A DNA stretch of 64,000 nucleotides from Mycolicibacterium chlorophenolicum (GTDB lineage Bacteria > Actinomycetota > Actinomycetes > Mycobacteriales > Mycobacteriaceae), in assembly GCF_001044235.1 (NCBI RefSeq), contig NZ_JYNL01000004.1, forward strand, positions 105,735 through 169,734, in the 5' to 3' direction. The position numbers were made by a program, and so were the translations under genes. The notes under the pieces were generated by a model. That model searched no databases, had not been told where the DNA came from, and saw only the letters and a list, made by a program, of their open reading frames with translations. Positions 1 to 9,264 of this stretch are shown here, piece by piece. The first letter of the stretch is position 1; every line of letters begins with the position of its first letter.

Positions 1-1
1 C

Positions 2-1285
2 ACGGTCGACGAAGTCGCGCTGACCGCGGTAGGCGGTTCGGCCACCCGGCGTGTCGTCGCCCCCACCTCCCCCGCGGTGCCGATCAGCTCCATCGACCCG
101 GGCAGCACACGGCACTTCCACACCGGGGTCAGCGAACTCGACCGCGTGCTGGGCGGCGGTCTGGTGCCGGGCTCGGTGACGCTGCTGGCCGGCGATCCAG
201 GGGTCGGCAAGTCGACGCTGCTGCTCGAGGTCGCCCACCGCTGGGCTCAGACGGGCCGGCGCGCGCTGTACCTGTCGGGCGAGGAGTCGGCCGGCCAGAT
301 CCGGCTGCGCGCCGAACGCACCGGCTGCGCCCACGACGAGGTCTATCTCGCCGCGGAATCGGATCTGCAGACGGCCTTGGGCCACATCGAGGCGGTCGCA
401 CCGTCGCTGGTCGTCGTCGACTCGGTGCAGACCATGTCGACCACCGAGGCCGACGGGGTGACCGGCGGCGTCACCCAGGTGCGCGCCGTGACTACGGCGC
501 TGACGATGACCGCCAAGACCACCGGCGTGGCGATGCTGCTCGTCGGCCACGTCACCAAGGACGGCGCGATCGCCGGGCCGCGTTCCCTCGAGCATCTCGT
601 CGACGTCGTGCTGCACTTCGAGGGCGATCGGGCGTCGTCGCTGCGGATGGTGCGCGGCGTCAAGAACCGGTTCGGGGCCGCCGACGAGGTCGGTTGTTTC
701 CTGTTGCACGACAACGGGATCGAGTGTGTGTCCGATCCCTCGGGACTGTTCCTCGACCAGCGTCCCAAGGCGGTGCCGGGCACGTCGGTCACGGTGACGC
801 TGGACGGCAAGCGGCCGATGATCGGCGAGGTGCAGGCACTGATCGGCTCACCCGCGAGCGGTAGTCCGCGCCGGGCGGTCAGCGGCATCGACTCCTCGCG
901 GGCGGCCATGATCACCGCCGTGCTGGAGAAGCGGGCCCGGCTGCCCGTCGGCGCCAACGACATCTATCTGTCCACCGTCGGCGGGATGCGGCTGACCGAC
1001 TCGTCGTCCGATCTCGCGGTGGCGCTGGCCATCGCGTCGGCGTTCACCGACCTGCCGATGCCGACCAACGCGATCGCGATCGGGGAGGTCGGCCTCGCCG
1101 GTGACCTCCGCCGGGTGACGGGCATGGACCGTCGGCTGTCCGAGGCCGCGCGGTTGGGGTTCACCTGCGCCGTGGTGCCCGCCGGGGTGGCGTCGCCTCC
1201 GGCCGGGCTGCGCGCCATCCCGGCCGACGACATCACCTCGGCGTTGCAGGTCCTGCGGCGGATCAGCCAGAATGACGCGAACTGA
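2..1285 (+). CDS. radA: DNA repair protein RadA/Sms (5' end cut by window)
   Basis: RecA-like ATPase that helps process branched recombination intermediates. The frame is open from base 2, so the true start and the N-terminal C4 zinc finger lie outside the window; the first in-window ATG at 77 is internal. Walker A (GDPGVGKST) is followed by the RadA signature KNRFG, and the C-terminal third resembles the Lon-protease domain ([17 protein letters not shown]), as is usual for Sms. It lies 20 bases upstream of disA on the same strand, the conserved mycobacterial pairing. In Bacillus, RadA interacts with DisA and modulates it, so co-expression makes sense. The assignment is firm; only the start is missing. 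Confidence 0.95.
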   Translation, partial: TVDEVALTAVGGSATRRVVAPTSPAVPISSIDPGSTRHFHTGVSELDRVLGGGLVPGSVTLLAGDPGVGKSTLLLEVAHRWAQTGRRALYLSGEESAGQIRLRAERTGCAHDEVYLAAESDLQTALGHIEAVAPSLVVVDSVQTMSTTEADGVTGGVTQVRAVTTALTMTAKTTGVAMLLVGHVTKDGAIAGPRSLEHLVDVVLHFEGDRASSLRMVRGVKNRFGAADEVGCFLLHDNGIECVSDPSGLFLDQRPKAVPGTSVTVTLDGKRPMIGEVQALIGSPASGSPRRAVSGIDSSRAAMITAVLEKRARLPVGANDIYLSTVGGMRLTDSSSDLAVALAIASAFTDLPMPTNAIAIGEVGLAGDLRRVTGMDRRLSEAARLGFTCAVVPAGVASPPAGLRAIPADDITSALQVLRRISQNDAN

Positions 1286-1305
1286 GGCGGATCCGAGGGG
1301 AACAG

Positions 1306-2424
1306 ATGGCCGTGAAGTCGACGGGACGGGCCTCACGCACGGTCGTGCAACTGGCCCGGCCGACACTGCGGGAGACGATCGCCCGGCTCGCGCCCGGCAC
1401 CCCGCTTCGTGACGGCCTGGAACGCATCCTGCGGGGTCGCACCGGTGCGTTGATCGTCATCGGCTACGACGACAGTGTCGAGGCGATCTGCGACGGCGGC
1501 TTCTCCCTCGACGTGCGGTACGCCCCGACCCGGCTGCGCGAGCTGTCGAAGATGGACGGCGCGGTGGTGCTCTCCAGCGATGGCAGCCGCATCCTGCGGG
1601 CCAACGTCCAGCTGGTGCCCGACCCGTCGATCCCGACCGAGGAGTCCGGCACCCGGCACCGCTCGGCCGAGCGCACCGCGATCCAGACCGGCTACCCGGT
1701 GATCTCGGTCAGCCACTCGATGAGCATCGTGACGGTGTACGTGGCCGGCGAGCGGCACGTCGTGCCGGAATCGGCGACGATCCTGTCCCGGGCCAACCAG
1801 ACCATCGACACGCTGGAGCGCTACAAGACCCGCCTCGACGAGGTGAGCCGGCAGTTGTCGATGGCCGAGATCGAGGACTTCGTGACTCTGCGCGACGTCA
1901 TGACCGTGGTGCAGCGCCTGGAGATGGTGCGGCGGATCAGCCTGGAGATCGACTCCGACGTCGTCGAGCTCGGCACCGACGGCAGGCAGCTCAAACTGCA
2001 GCTCGACGAGCTGGTGGGCGACAACGACACCGATCGCGAGCTGATCGTGCGCGACTACCACGCCAACCCGGACCCGCCGACGGCCGCCCAGGTCACCGCC
2101 ACCCTGGAGGAGCTCGACGGGCTCTCCGACAGCGAACTTCTCGACTTCACCACGCTGGCAAGGGTTTTCGGTTATCCGTCGACGGCCGAGGCGCAGGACT
2201 CGGCGATGAGCTCCCGCGGCTACCGGGCGATGGCGGGCATCCCGCGGTTGCAGTTCGCGCACGTCGACCTGCTGGTGCGCAACTTCGGCTCGCTACAGGG
2301 TCTGCTCGCCGCGAGCGCCAGCGACCTGCAGTCGGTGGAGGGTATCGGCTCGATGTGGGCGCGCCACATCCGCGAGGGTCTGTCGCAGCTGGCCGAGTCG
2401 ACGATCGCCGACCGGCTCGCCTGA
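1306..2424 (+). CDS. disA: DNA integrity scanning protein DisA (diadenylate cyclase)
   Basis: Makes cyclic di-AMP from two ATP while scanning DNA for branched structures. The N-terminal DAC domain carries both signature motifs, DGA at residues 84-86 and RHR at 117-119 (within GTRHRS). A helical linker follows, then a C-terminal helix-hairpin-helix region ([10 protein letters not shown]) that binds DNA. Its 372 residues are close to the usual octamer-forming DisA (about 358). The ATG start follows a good purine-rich ribosome site (GAGGGG). It is probably cotranscribed with radA. It ends one base before the convergent membrane-protein gene. Confidence 0.96.
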   Translation: MAVKSTGRASRTVVQLARPTLRETIARLAPGTPLRDGLERILRGRTGALIVIGYDDSVEAICDGGFSLDVRYAPTRLRELSKMDGAVVLSSDGSRILRANVQLVPDPSIPTEESGTRHRSAERTAIQTGYPVISVSHSMSIVTVYVAGERHVVPESATILSRANQTIDTLERYKTRLDEVSRQLSMAEIEDFVTLRDVMTVVQRLEMVRRISLEIDSDVVELGTDGRQLKLQLDELVGDNDTDRELIVRDYHANPDPPTAAQVTATLEELDGLSDSELLDFTTLARVFGYPSTAEAQDSAMSSRGYRAMAGIPRLQFAHVDLLVRNFGSLQGLLAASASDLQSVEGIGSMWARHIREGLSQLAESTIADRLA

Positions 2425-2425
2425 C

Positions 2426-3202
2426 TCAGCCGCCCGGTGCGGGCGCGGGCGCCGGTGCCGGAACCGCTCCCGGCGCACCCGGCGGCAACTGCTGCGGCTG
2501 GGCGAGGATGAACGGCACCGTCGCCGAGCGCAGGTTGCCCAGCTGGACCACCAGGTTGTAGGTGCCCGGCCCGATCGGCTGACGCGGCAGCGGGCAGTTC
2601 GGCGCCGAACCCATCCCGGTCCAGGTGACCTCGGTGGTCACCTGCTCACCCGGCTGGAAGGTCTTGATCAGCGTCTCGTTGGACGGCGCGCAGTCCAGGT
2701 TCGACCACAGTCGCTGGTTGTCCAGCGAGTAGACGTAGGCCGCGAGCACGGCGGCGCCCACGTCGCGCTGGCAGGCGACCAGGCCGATGTTGGTGACGAC
2801 CATCGTGAACTTCGGCTGGTCGCCGACGACGTACTGCGGCTCGTTGGTGATGCCCTTGACCGCCAGCGTCGAGTCGGGGCAGTCGTCGCCCTCCTTGAGG
2901 ATCGGCGCGGGCACGACGGCGGCCGTCGGCGTGGCGGTCGGCGGCGGGGCCTGCTGCGCCGGCGCCTGGATCGGGGTCTTGACCTCGGGGTTTCCGCCGG
3001 GCAGCGGCGTCGGCGGCGCGGCCGCCTGCGTCTGCTGCGACTCGTTGGCGGTGGGCTGCTCGTTGCTGGTGCTGTTCATGACGACGACCGCGACCACCGC
3101 GGCGATGACGCCGATGACGAGCACGGCCACGCCGAGCGCGAGGGCCCTGCGTCGCCAATAGATCTGTTGGGGCAGCGGGCCATGCGGTTCTAGATCCAGC
3201 AC
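2426..3202 (-). CDS. Anchored extracytoplasmic protein, Rv3587c-like
   Basis: Conserved mycobacterial membrane protein of unknown function, 258 residues. A short cytoplasmic tail (to about residue 20) is followed by one hydrophobic helix (about 21-42), then a Pro/Ala/Gln-rich linker and a folded C-terminal domain of about 130 residues. That domain has spaced cysteines (CPDS, ACQRD, DCAPS, NCPLP) consistent with disulfides outside the cytoplasm. The tail ends in Pro/Ala repeats. The orthologous position between disA and canB is conserved in M. tuberculosis (Rv3587c). I see no catalytic motif; a cell-wall or surface role is inference. Confidence 0.85.
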   Translation of the reverse strand: MLDLEPHGPLPQQIYWRRRALALGVAVLVIGVIAAVVAVVVMNSTSNEQPTANESQQTQAAAPPTPLPGGNPEVKTPIQAPAQQAPPPTATPTAAVVPAPILKEGDDCPDSTLAVKGITNEPQYVVGDQPKFTMVVTNIGLVACQRDVGAAVLAAYVYSLDNQRLWSNLDCAPSNETLIKTFQPGEQVTTEVTWTGMGSAPNCPLPRQPIGPGTYNLVVQLGNLRSATVPFILAQPQQLPPGAPGAVPAPAPAPAPGG

Positions 3203-3261
3203 GAGATCACGGTAAGGGCAGGTCAGTACACCATGTCCGACGTTGCCCGGCGTGTCGCCTT

Positions 3262-3882
3262 TCAGTTCTCGCCGATGTCGCCTATGTGGTCGCGCAGCAC
3301 CACCTGGCCGTCGGCCAGGTGGTAGGTCAGCCCGGCGATCGCGAGCCGGCCCTCGCGCACGGCGTCGGCGATCGTGGTCGAGCGACTGAGCAGCTGCTTG
3401 CCGGTCTCGGTGACGTGCCGGGCCTCGAACTCGTCGACCCGGGTGAGGCCCTCGCGTCGGCCGACCAGGATGGACGGCGTCACCCGCTCGACGATGTCGC
3501 GGATGTAGCCGCTGGGTACCGCGCCGTCATCGAGCGCGGCCAGGGTCGCCCCGACCGCACCGCAGCTGTCGTGCCCGAGCACCACGATGAGTGGCACGTT
3601 GAGCACGGCGACCGCGTATTCGATCGACCCGAGCACCGCGCTGTCGATCACGTGTCCGGCGGTGCGCACCACGAACATGTCGCCGAGGCCCTGGTCGAAG
3701 ATGATCTCGGCCGCGACCCGGCTGTCACCACAGCCGAAGACGACCGCCGTCGGCTTCTGGGCAGCGGTCAGGCTGGCACGACGCTCGATGCTCTGGCTGG
3801 GATGCTCGGGCTTGCCCGCGACGAAGCGCTCGTTACCCTCCTTGAGTGCTTTCCACGCGGTCAACGGATTCGTGTTCGGCAT
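3262..3882 (-). CDS. canB: Beta-class carbonic anhydrase CanB
   Basis: Zinc enzyme interconverting CO2 and bicarbonate. The zinc and dyad residues are visible: C51-x-D53-x-R55 in GCGDSR, then H104 and C107 in LGHDSCGA. I chose the ATG at 3882, giving 206 residues, the length of the M. tuberculosis protein. A longer open frame extends to 4137, but its extra 85 residues have no family resemblance and lie over mutY. The start codon shares the tetranucleotide CATG (3880-3883) with mutY on the other strand, so each promoter must lie inside the other's coding sequence. Confidence 0.94.
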   Translation of the reverse strand: MPNTNPLTAWKALKEGNERFVAGKPEHPSQSIERRASLTAAQKPTAVVFGCGDSRVAAEIIFDQGLGDMFVVRTAGHVIDSAVLGSIEYAVAVLNVPLIVVLGHDSCGAVGATLAALDDGAVPSGYIRDIVERVTPSILVGRREGLTRVDEFEARHVTETGKQLLSRSTTIADAVREGRLAIAGLTYHLADGQVVLRDHIGDIGEN

Positions 3883-4804
3883 GGCGGACATTCTGCCCGA
3901 GCCGGCACCGATGATCGACACCGGTGAGCTGCTGGACTGGTATGCCACCGCGCAGCGGGATCTGCCGTGGCGCCGGCCGGGCGTCTCGGCATGGCAGATC
4001 CTGGTCAGCGAGTTCATGCTGCAGCAGACGCCGGTCGCGCGGGTGGAGCCCATCTGGCTGGACTGGGTGGCCCGCTGGCCGACGCCGTCGGCGACCGCGG
4101 CGGCCGGCGCGGCCGACGTGCTGCGGGCGTGGGGCAAGCTCGGCTACCCGCGCCGGGCCAAGCGGCTGCACGAGTGCGCGACCGTGATCGCCACCGAGCA
4201 CGGCGACGTCGTGCCCGACGACGTCGACACGCTGCTGTCGCTGCCGGGCATCGGCACCTACACGGCCCGGGCGGTGGCCTGCTTCGCCTACCGGCAGCGG
4301 GTGCCGGTCGTCGACACCAACGTGCGCCGGGTGGTGGCCCGCGCCGTGCACGGCCGCGACGACGCCGCCGCGGCCTCGACGCGCGACCTCGACGACGTCG
4401 CCTCGCTGCTGCCCGACGACGACACCGCACCGACGTTCTCGGTGGCGCTGATGGAACTGGGCGCGACCGTGTGCACGGCGCGCTCCCCGAAGTGCGGCGT
4501 GTGCCCGCTGAGCCACTGCACGTGGCGTTCGCTGGGCTTCCCCGCAGGCACCGGACCGGCACGCAAGGTGCAGAAGTACGCCGGCACCGACCGGCAGGTG
4601 CGTGGCCGGTTGCTGGATGTGTTGCGCGGCAGCACATCTCCGGTCAGCCGCGCCGAACTCGACGTGGCGTGGACGACCGACACCGCTCAGCGCGACCGCT
4701 GCCTCGACTCACTGCTGGTCGACGGTCTGGTGGAACAGACCGAGGACGGCCGGTTCGCGCTGGCGGGTGAGGGCGGCGAGGTCAGACCACCGTCCGCGGT
4801 CTGA
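3881..4804 (+). CDS. mutY: A/G-specific adenine glycosylase MutY
   Basis: Removes adenine mispaired with 8-oxoguanine. The 307-residue protein has catalytic Glu44 (SEFMLQQT), the helix-hairpin-helix LPGIGTYTA with catalytic Asp145 (VVDTNV), and an iron-sulfur cluster loop with C198, C205, C208 and C213. The last spacing is C-x4-C rather than the x5 of E. coli. The C-terminal part resembles the 8-oxoG recognition domain but is short. The ATG at 3881 overlaps the canB start by two bases on the opposite strand; an ATG ten codons later is an alternative start. Confidence 0.95.
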   Translation: MADILPEPAPMIDTGELLDWYATAQRDLPWRRPGVSAWQILVSEFMLQQTPVARVEPIWLDWVARWPTPSATAAAGAADVLRAWGKLGYPRRAKRLHECATVIATEHGDVVPDDVDTLLSLPGIGTYTARAVACFAYRQRVPVVDTNVRRVVARAVHGRDDAAAASTRDLDDVASLLPDDDTAPTFSVALMELGATVCTARSPKCGVCPLSHCTWRSLGFPAGTGPARKVQKYAGTDRQVRGRLLDVLRGSTSPVSRAELDVAWTTDTAQRDRCLDSLLVDGLVEQTEDGRFALAGEGGEVRPPSAV

Positions 4805-4858
4805 AGGCGGCCACCTGCATCAGCCACGCCGCTGATCCACGACGCGTCGTTGCGTCGG

Positions 4859-5413
4859 TCAGCGCAGATGAGTGAGCAACTGCTGCCAGGTGCCCGCGGC
4901 GGCGTCGCGGGACGACACGGTGGTGACGGGTTGCGGCCACTGGATCGCCAGATCCGGATCGTCGTGCGCGACCGCGATGTCCTCCCGCGGATCGTGTGGA
5001 CGGTCGATGCGATAGCACACATCAGCTGTGGGAGTGAGGGATTGGAAACCATGCAGGAACCCCGGCGGGATGTAGAGGTGCCGGAACTGCTCGTCGTCGA
5101 GCCGGAACGCCTGCCAGCGCCCGAACGTGGGCGAATCCGGTCGGATGTCGACGACGACGTCGTGGACCGCACCGTGGGCACATCGGACGAGCTTCGCCTC
5201 GCCGCGTCCGCCGCGACCGTGCATACCTCGAACCACACCGCGCCCGGAACGCGACTGGGAGTCTTGGACGAATCGCGCCGATGCGCCGGGTTCCCCGAGG
5301 TTGTCGTCGAAGATCTTGGCGTCGAACGTCCGGGTGAACAAGCCACGTTCGTCACGGAATGGGTTCGGCACCATCACAACTACGTCAGCCAGCTCAGTCT
5401 CTTCGACGCGCAC
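4859..5413 (-). CDS. dTDP-4-dehydrorhamnose 3,5-epimerase-like protein (RmlC family)
   Basis: Cupin-fold sugar epimerase, 184 residues, the normal RmlC length. It has the family landmarks FRDERGLF, VRGMHG with the catalytic-base His65, IPPGFLHGF and CYRID with Tyr134. Some canonical positions differ: the usual DNHS is DSQS and GLHYQ is GMHGR, so substrate and activity may differ from the housekeeping RmlC of rhamnose synthesis, which lies elsewhere in mycobacteria. It is a lineage-specific addition between mutY and the Rv3591c-like hydrolase. The neighbouring regulator gene upstream reads the same way, about 85 bases away. Confidence 0.8.
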   Translation of the reverse strand: MRVEETELADVVVMVPNPFRDERGLFTRTFDAKIFDDNLGEPGASARFVQDSQSRSGRGVVRGMHGRGGRGEAKLVRCAHGAVHDVVVDIRPDSPTFGRWQAFRLDDEQFRHLYIPPGFLHGFQSLTPTADVCYRIDRPHDPREDIAVAHDDPDLAIQWPQPVTTVSSRDAAAGTWQQLLTHLR

Positions 5414-5497
5414 GAAACCATGCTGCCATGACCGGTTCTTCCCCGTCCGAAAGTACCGATCGTACGGGGGCGCGGCCCAACCCGGCCGATGCGGCTC

Positions 5498-6478
5498 CTA
5501 CGCCGTCGCCGCGCACTCGGATTCGGCTGCGGCAGAAGCGAATCGGCGCCGGTAATCCGACGGGGTGACGCCGATGATCCGGCGGAAGTGGTGTCGCAGC
5601 AGCGTGGCGTTACCGAAGCCCGACTGGTCGGCGATGCCGTCGATGTCCATCGTGGTCTCCTCGAGCAACCGGCGGGCGAAGAGCACGCGCTGATCGGTGA
5701 CCCACTGCATCGGCGTGCGGCCGGTCTCCTCGACGAAGCGGCGCGCGAACGTGCGGCCGGACATGTGCGCCCGGCGCGCCAGCGACGTGACGGTGTGCGG
5801 CTTGTCCAGGTTGGCCAGGATCCAGTCCAGGTGCGGGGCGAAGCGCTCCGAACATCGCACCGGGATCGGCTGGTCGATGTACTGGCGCTGCCCGCCGTCA
5901 CGCTGCGGCGGCACCACCATGCGCCGAGCGATCTTGTTGGTGATCTCGCTGCCCATCTCACGCCGCACCAGATGCAGGCACGCGTCGATACCCGCTGCGG
6001 TCCCCGCGCTGGTGATCAGGTTGCCGTCGTCGACGAACAGCACGTTGCGGTCCACCTTGGCGGTCGGATACATGCGCGCGAGTTCGTCGGCGTGCATCCA
6101 GTGGGTGGTGCACGGCCGTCCGTCGAGCAGGCCGGCCGCGCCCGCGACGAACGCGCCCGAACACACCGTCAGGATGATCGACCCGGAGTCGGCGGCCCGG
6201 CGAATCGCTTCGAGCGCCTCGGGCAGATACTCCGAACCGCCGATCGCCGGAATGGCGACGAGGTCGGCGCCGACGAGATCGTCGAGGCCGTGATCGGGGA
6301 TGATCGTCGCGCCGACCGAGGTGCGCAGCGGCTTACCCGGCTCGGGGCCGCACACCTTGAAGTCGAAGTTGGGAACCCCGTCGGCGGAGCGGTCGATGCC
6401 GAACACCTCGCAGATCACGCCGAACTCGAACACCGCCAGTCCGTCGAGGACCAGCGTCGCCACCGTGCGGATCGTCAT
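5498..6478 (-). CDS. GlxA-family AraC-type transcriptional regulator
   Basis: Two-domain regulator of 326 residues. The N-terminal DJ-1/PfpI class I amidotransferase-like domain (about 1-190) has the nucleophile-elbow cysteine C106 in VCSGAF; the AraC-type helix-turn-helix pair follows (about 220-316: TVTSLARRAHMSGRTFARRF and IADQSGFGNATLLRHHF). Such proteins often sense small metabolites or stress. It is transcribed away from a small membrane protein gene across a 72-base gap holding a short inverted repeat, a plausible target. It is not part of the conserved M. tuberculosis order here. The ATG at 6478 fits the domain start exactly. Confidence 0.88.
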   Translation of the reverse strand: MTIRTVATLVLDGLAVFEFGVICEVFGIDRSADGVPNFDFKVCGPEPGKPLRTSVGATIIPDHGLDDLVGADLVAIPAIGGSEYLPEALEAIRRAADSGSIILTVCSGAFVAGAAGLLDGRPCTTHWMHADELARMYPTAKVDRNVLFVDDGNLITSAGTAAGIDACLHLVRREMGSEITNKIARRMVVPPQRDGGQRQYIDQPIPVRCSERFAPHLDWILANLDKPHTVTSLARRAHMSGRTFARRFVEETGRTPMQWVTDQRVLFARRLLEETTMDIDGIADQSGFGNATLLRHHFRRIIGVTPSDYRRRFASAAAESECAATA

Positions 6479-6507
6479 GGCAGCATCTTATCCACGGATG
6501 TCGCTTC

Positions 6508-6521
6508 TGCCACTGTTGGCA
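6508..6521. promoter_or_regulatory. Candidate operator in glxA-like/membrane gene divergent spacer
   Basis: Short inverted repeat TGCCA-N4-TGGCA in the 72-base divergent spacer. Its placement between a regulator and its divergent neighbour suggests autoregulation, but the arms are only five bases long. Confidence 0.3.
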
Positions 6522-6550
6522 CGATATTTCGTCGGCGCACGATTACTGCC

Positions 6551-6805
6551 ATGAGCATTGCACTGACCTTCCTGATCCTGTCCCTCCCGTTCGCCCTCGC
6601 AGCCGCGCTGACCTGGGCGGCTCACCGCTCCGGCGTGCTGCGGCTGCACCGCGAGCAGTTCCGCTTCGCCGCGCCGCTGGCGGGCCGCCTCTTCGAGGAC
6701 GACCGTGACCTCTGCCGCGTCGCGCACGATGTGGACGCCATCCGGACCCGCTTCGAACGTCAGCCGTCCTGGCCGCGCTCAAGCGCCACGGGTGAACGTC
6801 GTTAG
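6551..6805 (+). CDS. Small membrane protein, unknown function
   Basis: Open frame of 84 codons starting at an ATG immediately after the divergent spacer. The first 25 residues form one hydrophobic helix (MSIALTFLILSLPFALAAAL), followed by a charged cytoplasmic-like tail rich in Arg and Asp. Its last 27 bases overlap the 3' end of the convergent hydrolase gene. I do not recognise the family. The hydrophobic start and ATG position support a real gene, probably controlled by the adjacent GlxA-type regulator (inference). Confidence 0.5.
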   Translation: MSIALTFLILSLPFALAAALTWAAHRSGVLRLHREQFRFAAPLAGRLFEDDRDLCRVAHDVDAIRTRFERQPSWPRSSATGERR

Positions 6806-7543
6806 AAACGTCTCGACGGCGTCCCGATATTTCCCCGGGGCGTCGTCGTGCACGAGATGACCCGCCCCGGGCACCTGCACATAGGTGGTGCGCCTGCCCA
6901 CCCGCGCCATTTCGGCCATCTGGCCCGGCGGCGTCACCGAGTTGCCGGCCTCGATCAGCAGCGCCGGCACGTCGACCGCCCGCCACTGCTCCCAGTAGTC
7001 GCGGGTGCCCCATTCCGCCGCGATCTCGATCCACCGGCCGGGGTGCCCGTGGAGTCGCCACCCCGTCGCCGTGCGGTCGAACGCCTCCAGGAAGTACCGC
7101 CCCGCGACCGGGCCGAACTCCGCATAGACCTGCTCCTCGGCGCCGAACTCGACCGGCAGCGCGTGCACCCACGGCTCCCACGGCCCCGTCGTCCGGCCGC
7201 GGAAATCCGGCGCCATGTCCTCGACGACCACCGCCTCGACCAGTTCCGGCCGGGCCGCGGCCAGACACCACGAGTGCAGGCCGCCCATCGAGTGGCCGAT
7301 CATGATCGCCGGCTCCCCCAGCGACGCGACGGCGTCGGCCAGATCGGCGACGAAACGTTCGGTCGAGACCGGCTGATCGTCGGGGACGTCGCGCCCGCGG
7401 TGCCACGGCGCGTCGTAGACGTGCACCCGGCCCCAGCGGGTCAACCACGGCAGTTGCCGCGACCACGTGGAGCCCCGGCCCATCAGCCCGTGCACCAGCA
7501 CCAGCGGGCGGCCACTGCCGCCCACGGCGGTGAGCAGGTCCAT
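6779..7543 (-). CDS. Alpha/beta hydrolase, Rv3591c-like
   Basis: Cytoplasmic alpha/beta-fold hydrolase of 254 residues. The oxyanion-hole region is VHGLMGRG, the nucleophile elbow GHSMGG gives Ser85, and the C-terminal catalytic His sits in GAGHLVHDD. No secretion signal. The ATG at 7543 is the only in-frame ATG at a sensible place, and the length agrees with M. tuberculosis Rv3591c. It reads away from mhuD across 39 bases. The substrate is unknown; similarity to haloperoxidase/esterase-type hydrolases does not define it. Confidence 0.88.
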   Translation of the reverse strand: MDLLTAVGGSGRPLVLVHGLMGRGSTWSRQLPWLTRWGRVHVYDAPWHRGRDVPDDQPVSTERFVADLADAVASLGEPAIMIGHSMGGLHSWCLAAARPELVEAVVVEDMAPDFRGRTTGPWEPWVHALPVEFGAEEQVYAEFGPVAGRYFLEAFDRTATGWRLHGHPGRWIEIAAEWGTRDYWEQWRAVDVPALLIEAGNSVTPPGQMAEMARVGRRTTYVQVPGAGHLVHDDAPGKYRDAVETFLTTFTRGA

Positions 7544-7582
7544 GGGGTCATCATGCCGGGGCCACGCGGTAGCCTGAACGCC

Positions 7583-7924
7583 ATGTCCGAGCAGAACGAC
7601 AAGCCGACACCGGTGGTGAAGATCAACGCGATCGAGGTCCCGCCCGGCGCCGGCCCGGAACTGGAGAAGCGGTTCGCTCACCGCGCCCACGCCGTCGACA
7701 ACCAAGCCGGTTTCCTCGGCTTCCAGCTGCTGCGCCCGATCAAGGGCGAGGACCGGTACTTCGTCGTCACGCAGTGGGAGTCCGAAGAGGCGTTCCAGGC
7801 ATGGGCCAGCGGACCGGCCATCGAGGCGCACGCCGGTGAGCGTGCCAACCCGGTGTCCAAGGGCGCGTCGCTGCTCGAGTTCGAGGTTGTGCTCGACGTT
7901 GCAGGAACCCGCACCGACGCGTAG
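7583..7924 (+). CDS. mhuD: Heme-degrading monooxygenase MhuD
   Basis: Small ABM-fold (dimeric alpha-beta barrel) enzyme that opens heme to release iron and mycobilin-type products. The 113-residue protein keeps the three functional residues known from M. tuberculosis MhuD, shifted by an eight-residue N-terminal extension: Asn15, Trp74 and heme-ligand His83. The ATG is preceded by a weak ribosome site. It sits between the Rv3591c-like hydrolase and lpqF, as in M. tuberculosis (Rv3592). Confidence 0.92.
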   Translation: MSEQNDKPTPVVKINAIEVPPGAGPELEKRFAHRAHAVDNQAGFLGFQLLRPIKGEDRYFVVTQWESEEAFQAWASGPAIEAHAGERANPVSKGASLLEFEVVLDVAGTRTDA

Positions 7925-9263
7925 GGCCGCCGGGGCTCGACGCCGAGTGGCCGCCTGCGCGGTCGCGCTGCTGTCCGTCGCAGCCCTGGCGTGCGGCTGC
8001 ACCGGAACCCGACCCGCCCCGGCCGACGCCGCCTACGGCGTCCCGATCCAGATCAACACCCCGCAGGGTCTGCGCGCCAAACAGACCATGGACATGCTCA
8101 ACAGCGACTGGCCCATCGGGGAGAACGGGGTGCGCACCCTGGCCGCCCCGCAGGTCGTCGAGGCCGTGGGCGTCACGCTCGACCGGATGTGGTGGGACAG
8201 GCCGTTCACCGTCACCAAGATCGACGTCGGCGCCGGCAGCGCCACTCTGCACGTGCTCACGTCCTACGGGGTGGCGCAGACGATCGAACTGCGCACCGAC
8301 GACGCCGGCATGGTCGACCGGTTCTCTGCCGAGCTGGTGCCGCCGCCGATCACGTCGTGGCCCGACGTCGACCGGGAGCTGACGAAGTCGGGCGCGAAGT
8401 ACTCGTATCAGGTGGCCAAGGTGACCGACGGCCGGTGCACGAAGGTGGCCGGCACCAACACCGAGATGTCCCTGCCGCTCGCGTCGATCTTCAAGCTGTA
8501 CGTGCTCTACGCCCTGTCCGACGCGGTCAAGGCCCACACGGTCGCGTGGACCGATCCCCTGACCATCACGACCGAGGCCAAGGCCGTCGGGTCCTCGGGC
8601 TTCGACAAGCTGCCGCCGGGGGCGACGGTGACGGTGCGTGACGCCGCGCAGCAGATGATCTCCGCGAGCGACAACATGGCCACCGACCTGCTCATCGAGC
8701 GGATGGGCCCCGGCGCCATCGAGCGCGCCCTGGTGGCCGCGGGCCATCACGACCCGGCGAGCATGACGCCGTTCCCGACCATGCACGAAATGTTCTCGGT
8801 GGGCTGGGGCGAACCGAACCTCCGCGAACAGTGGAAGCAGGCCACGCCGGCGGGACGTGCGCAACTGCTGCAGCAGACCAACGCCCGCCCCTACGAGCCG
8901 GACCCGCAGCGCACCCACATGCCGGCCTCGGACATCGGCGCCGAGTGGTACGCCAGCGCCGCCGACATCTGCCGACTGCACGCCGCGCTGCAGCGCAACG
9001 CGACCGGCGAGGCCGCACCGGTGCACGACATCCTGTCCGTCGTGCCCGGGATCGACCTGGACCGCACGCTGTGGCCCTACATCGGGGCCAAGGCCGGCAA
9101 CCTGCCCGGCGATCTGACGTTCAGCTGGTACGCCGTGGACCGCACCGGGCAGGGCTGGGTGGTCAGCATGCAGACCAACTGGTCGCAGTACCGCAGCCCG
9201 ACCGCGGCGTCCTGGCTGCTGTCGATCGCCCGGCAGATGTTCGGCATGGTGGCGCCGCGGTAG
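7899..9263 (+). CDS. lpqF: LpqF-like exported serine hydrolase (beta-lactamase fold)
   Basis: Secreted, probably lipidated, class A beta-lactamase-like protein. Motifs in order are S-x-x-K (SIFK), SDN (SASDNMATD) and a KTG-like KAG. The export signal is an Arg-rich start, a hydrophobic run and cysteines in LACGC, but the lipobox is atypical. The start is uncertain. TTG at 7899 gives a positive n-region and overlaps mhuD by 26 bases; GTG at 7947 would lose the n-region; ATG at 7836 would add an unlikely extension over mhuD. A peptidoglycan-related or esterase role is likely but unproven. Confidence 0.82.
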   Translation: MQEPAPTRRAAGARRRVAACAVALLSVAALACGCTGTRPAPADAAYGVPIQINTPQGLRAKQTMDMLNSDWPIGENGVRTLAAPQVVEAVGVTLDRMWWDRPFTVTKIDVGAGSATLHVLTSYGVAQTIELRTDDAGMVDRFSAELVPPPITSWPDVDRELTKSGAKYSYQVAKVTDGRCTKVAGTNTEMSLPLASIFKLYVLYALSDAVKAHTVAWTDPLTITTEAKAVGSSGFDKLPPGATVTVRDAAQQMISASDNMATDLLIERMGPGAIERALVAAGHHDPASMTPFPTMHEMFSVGWGEPNLREQWKQATPAGRAQLLQQTNARPYEPDPQRTHMPASDIGAEWYASAADICRLHAALQRNATGEAAPVHDILSVVPGIDLDRTLWPYIGAKAGNLPGDLTFSWYAVDRTGQGWVVSMQTNWSQYRSPTAASWLLSIARQMFGMVAPR

Positions 9264-9264
9264 C

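Noticed and set aside
3883..4137. An 85-residue N-terminal extension of CanB
   Set aside because: It lies over the conserved start of mutY, is Arg/Ser-rich and unlike any carbonic anhydrase; the ATG at 3882 gives the family length.
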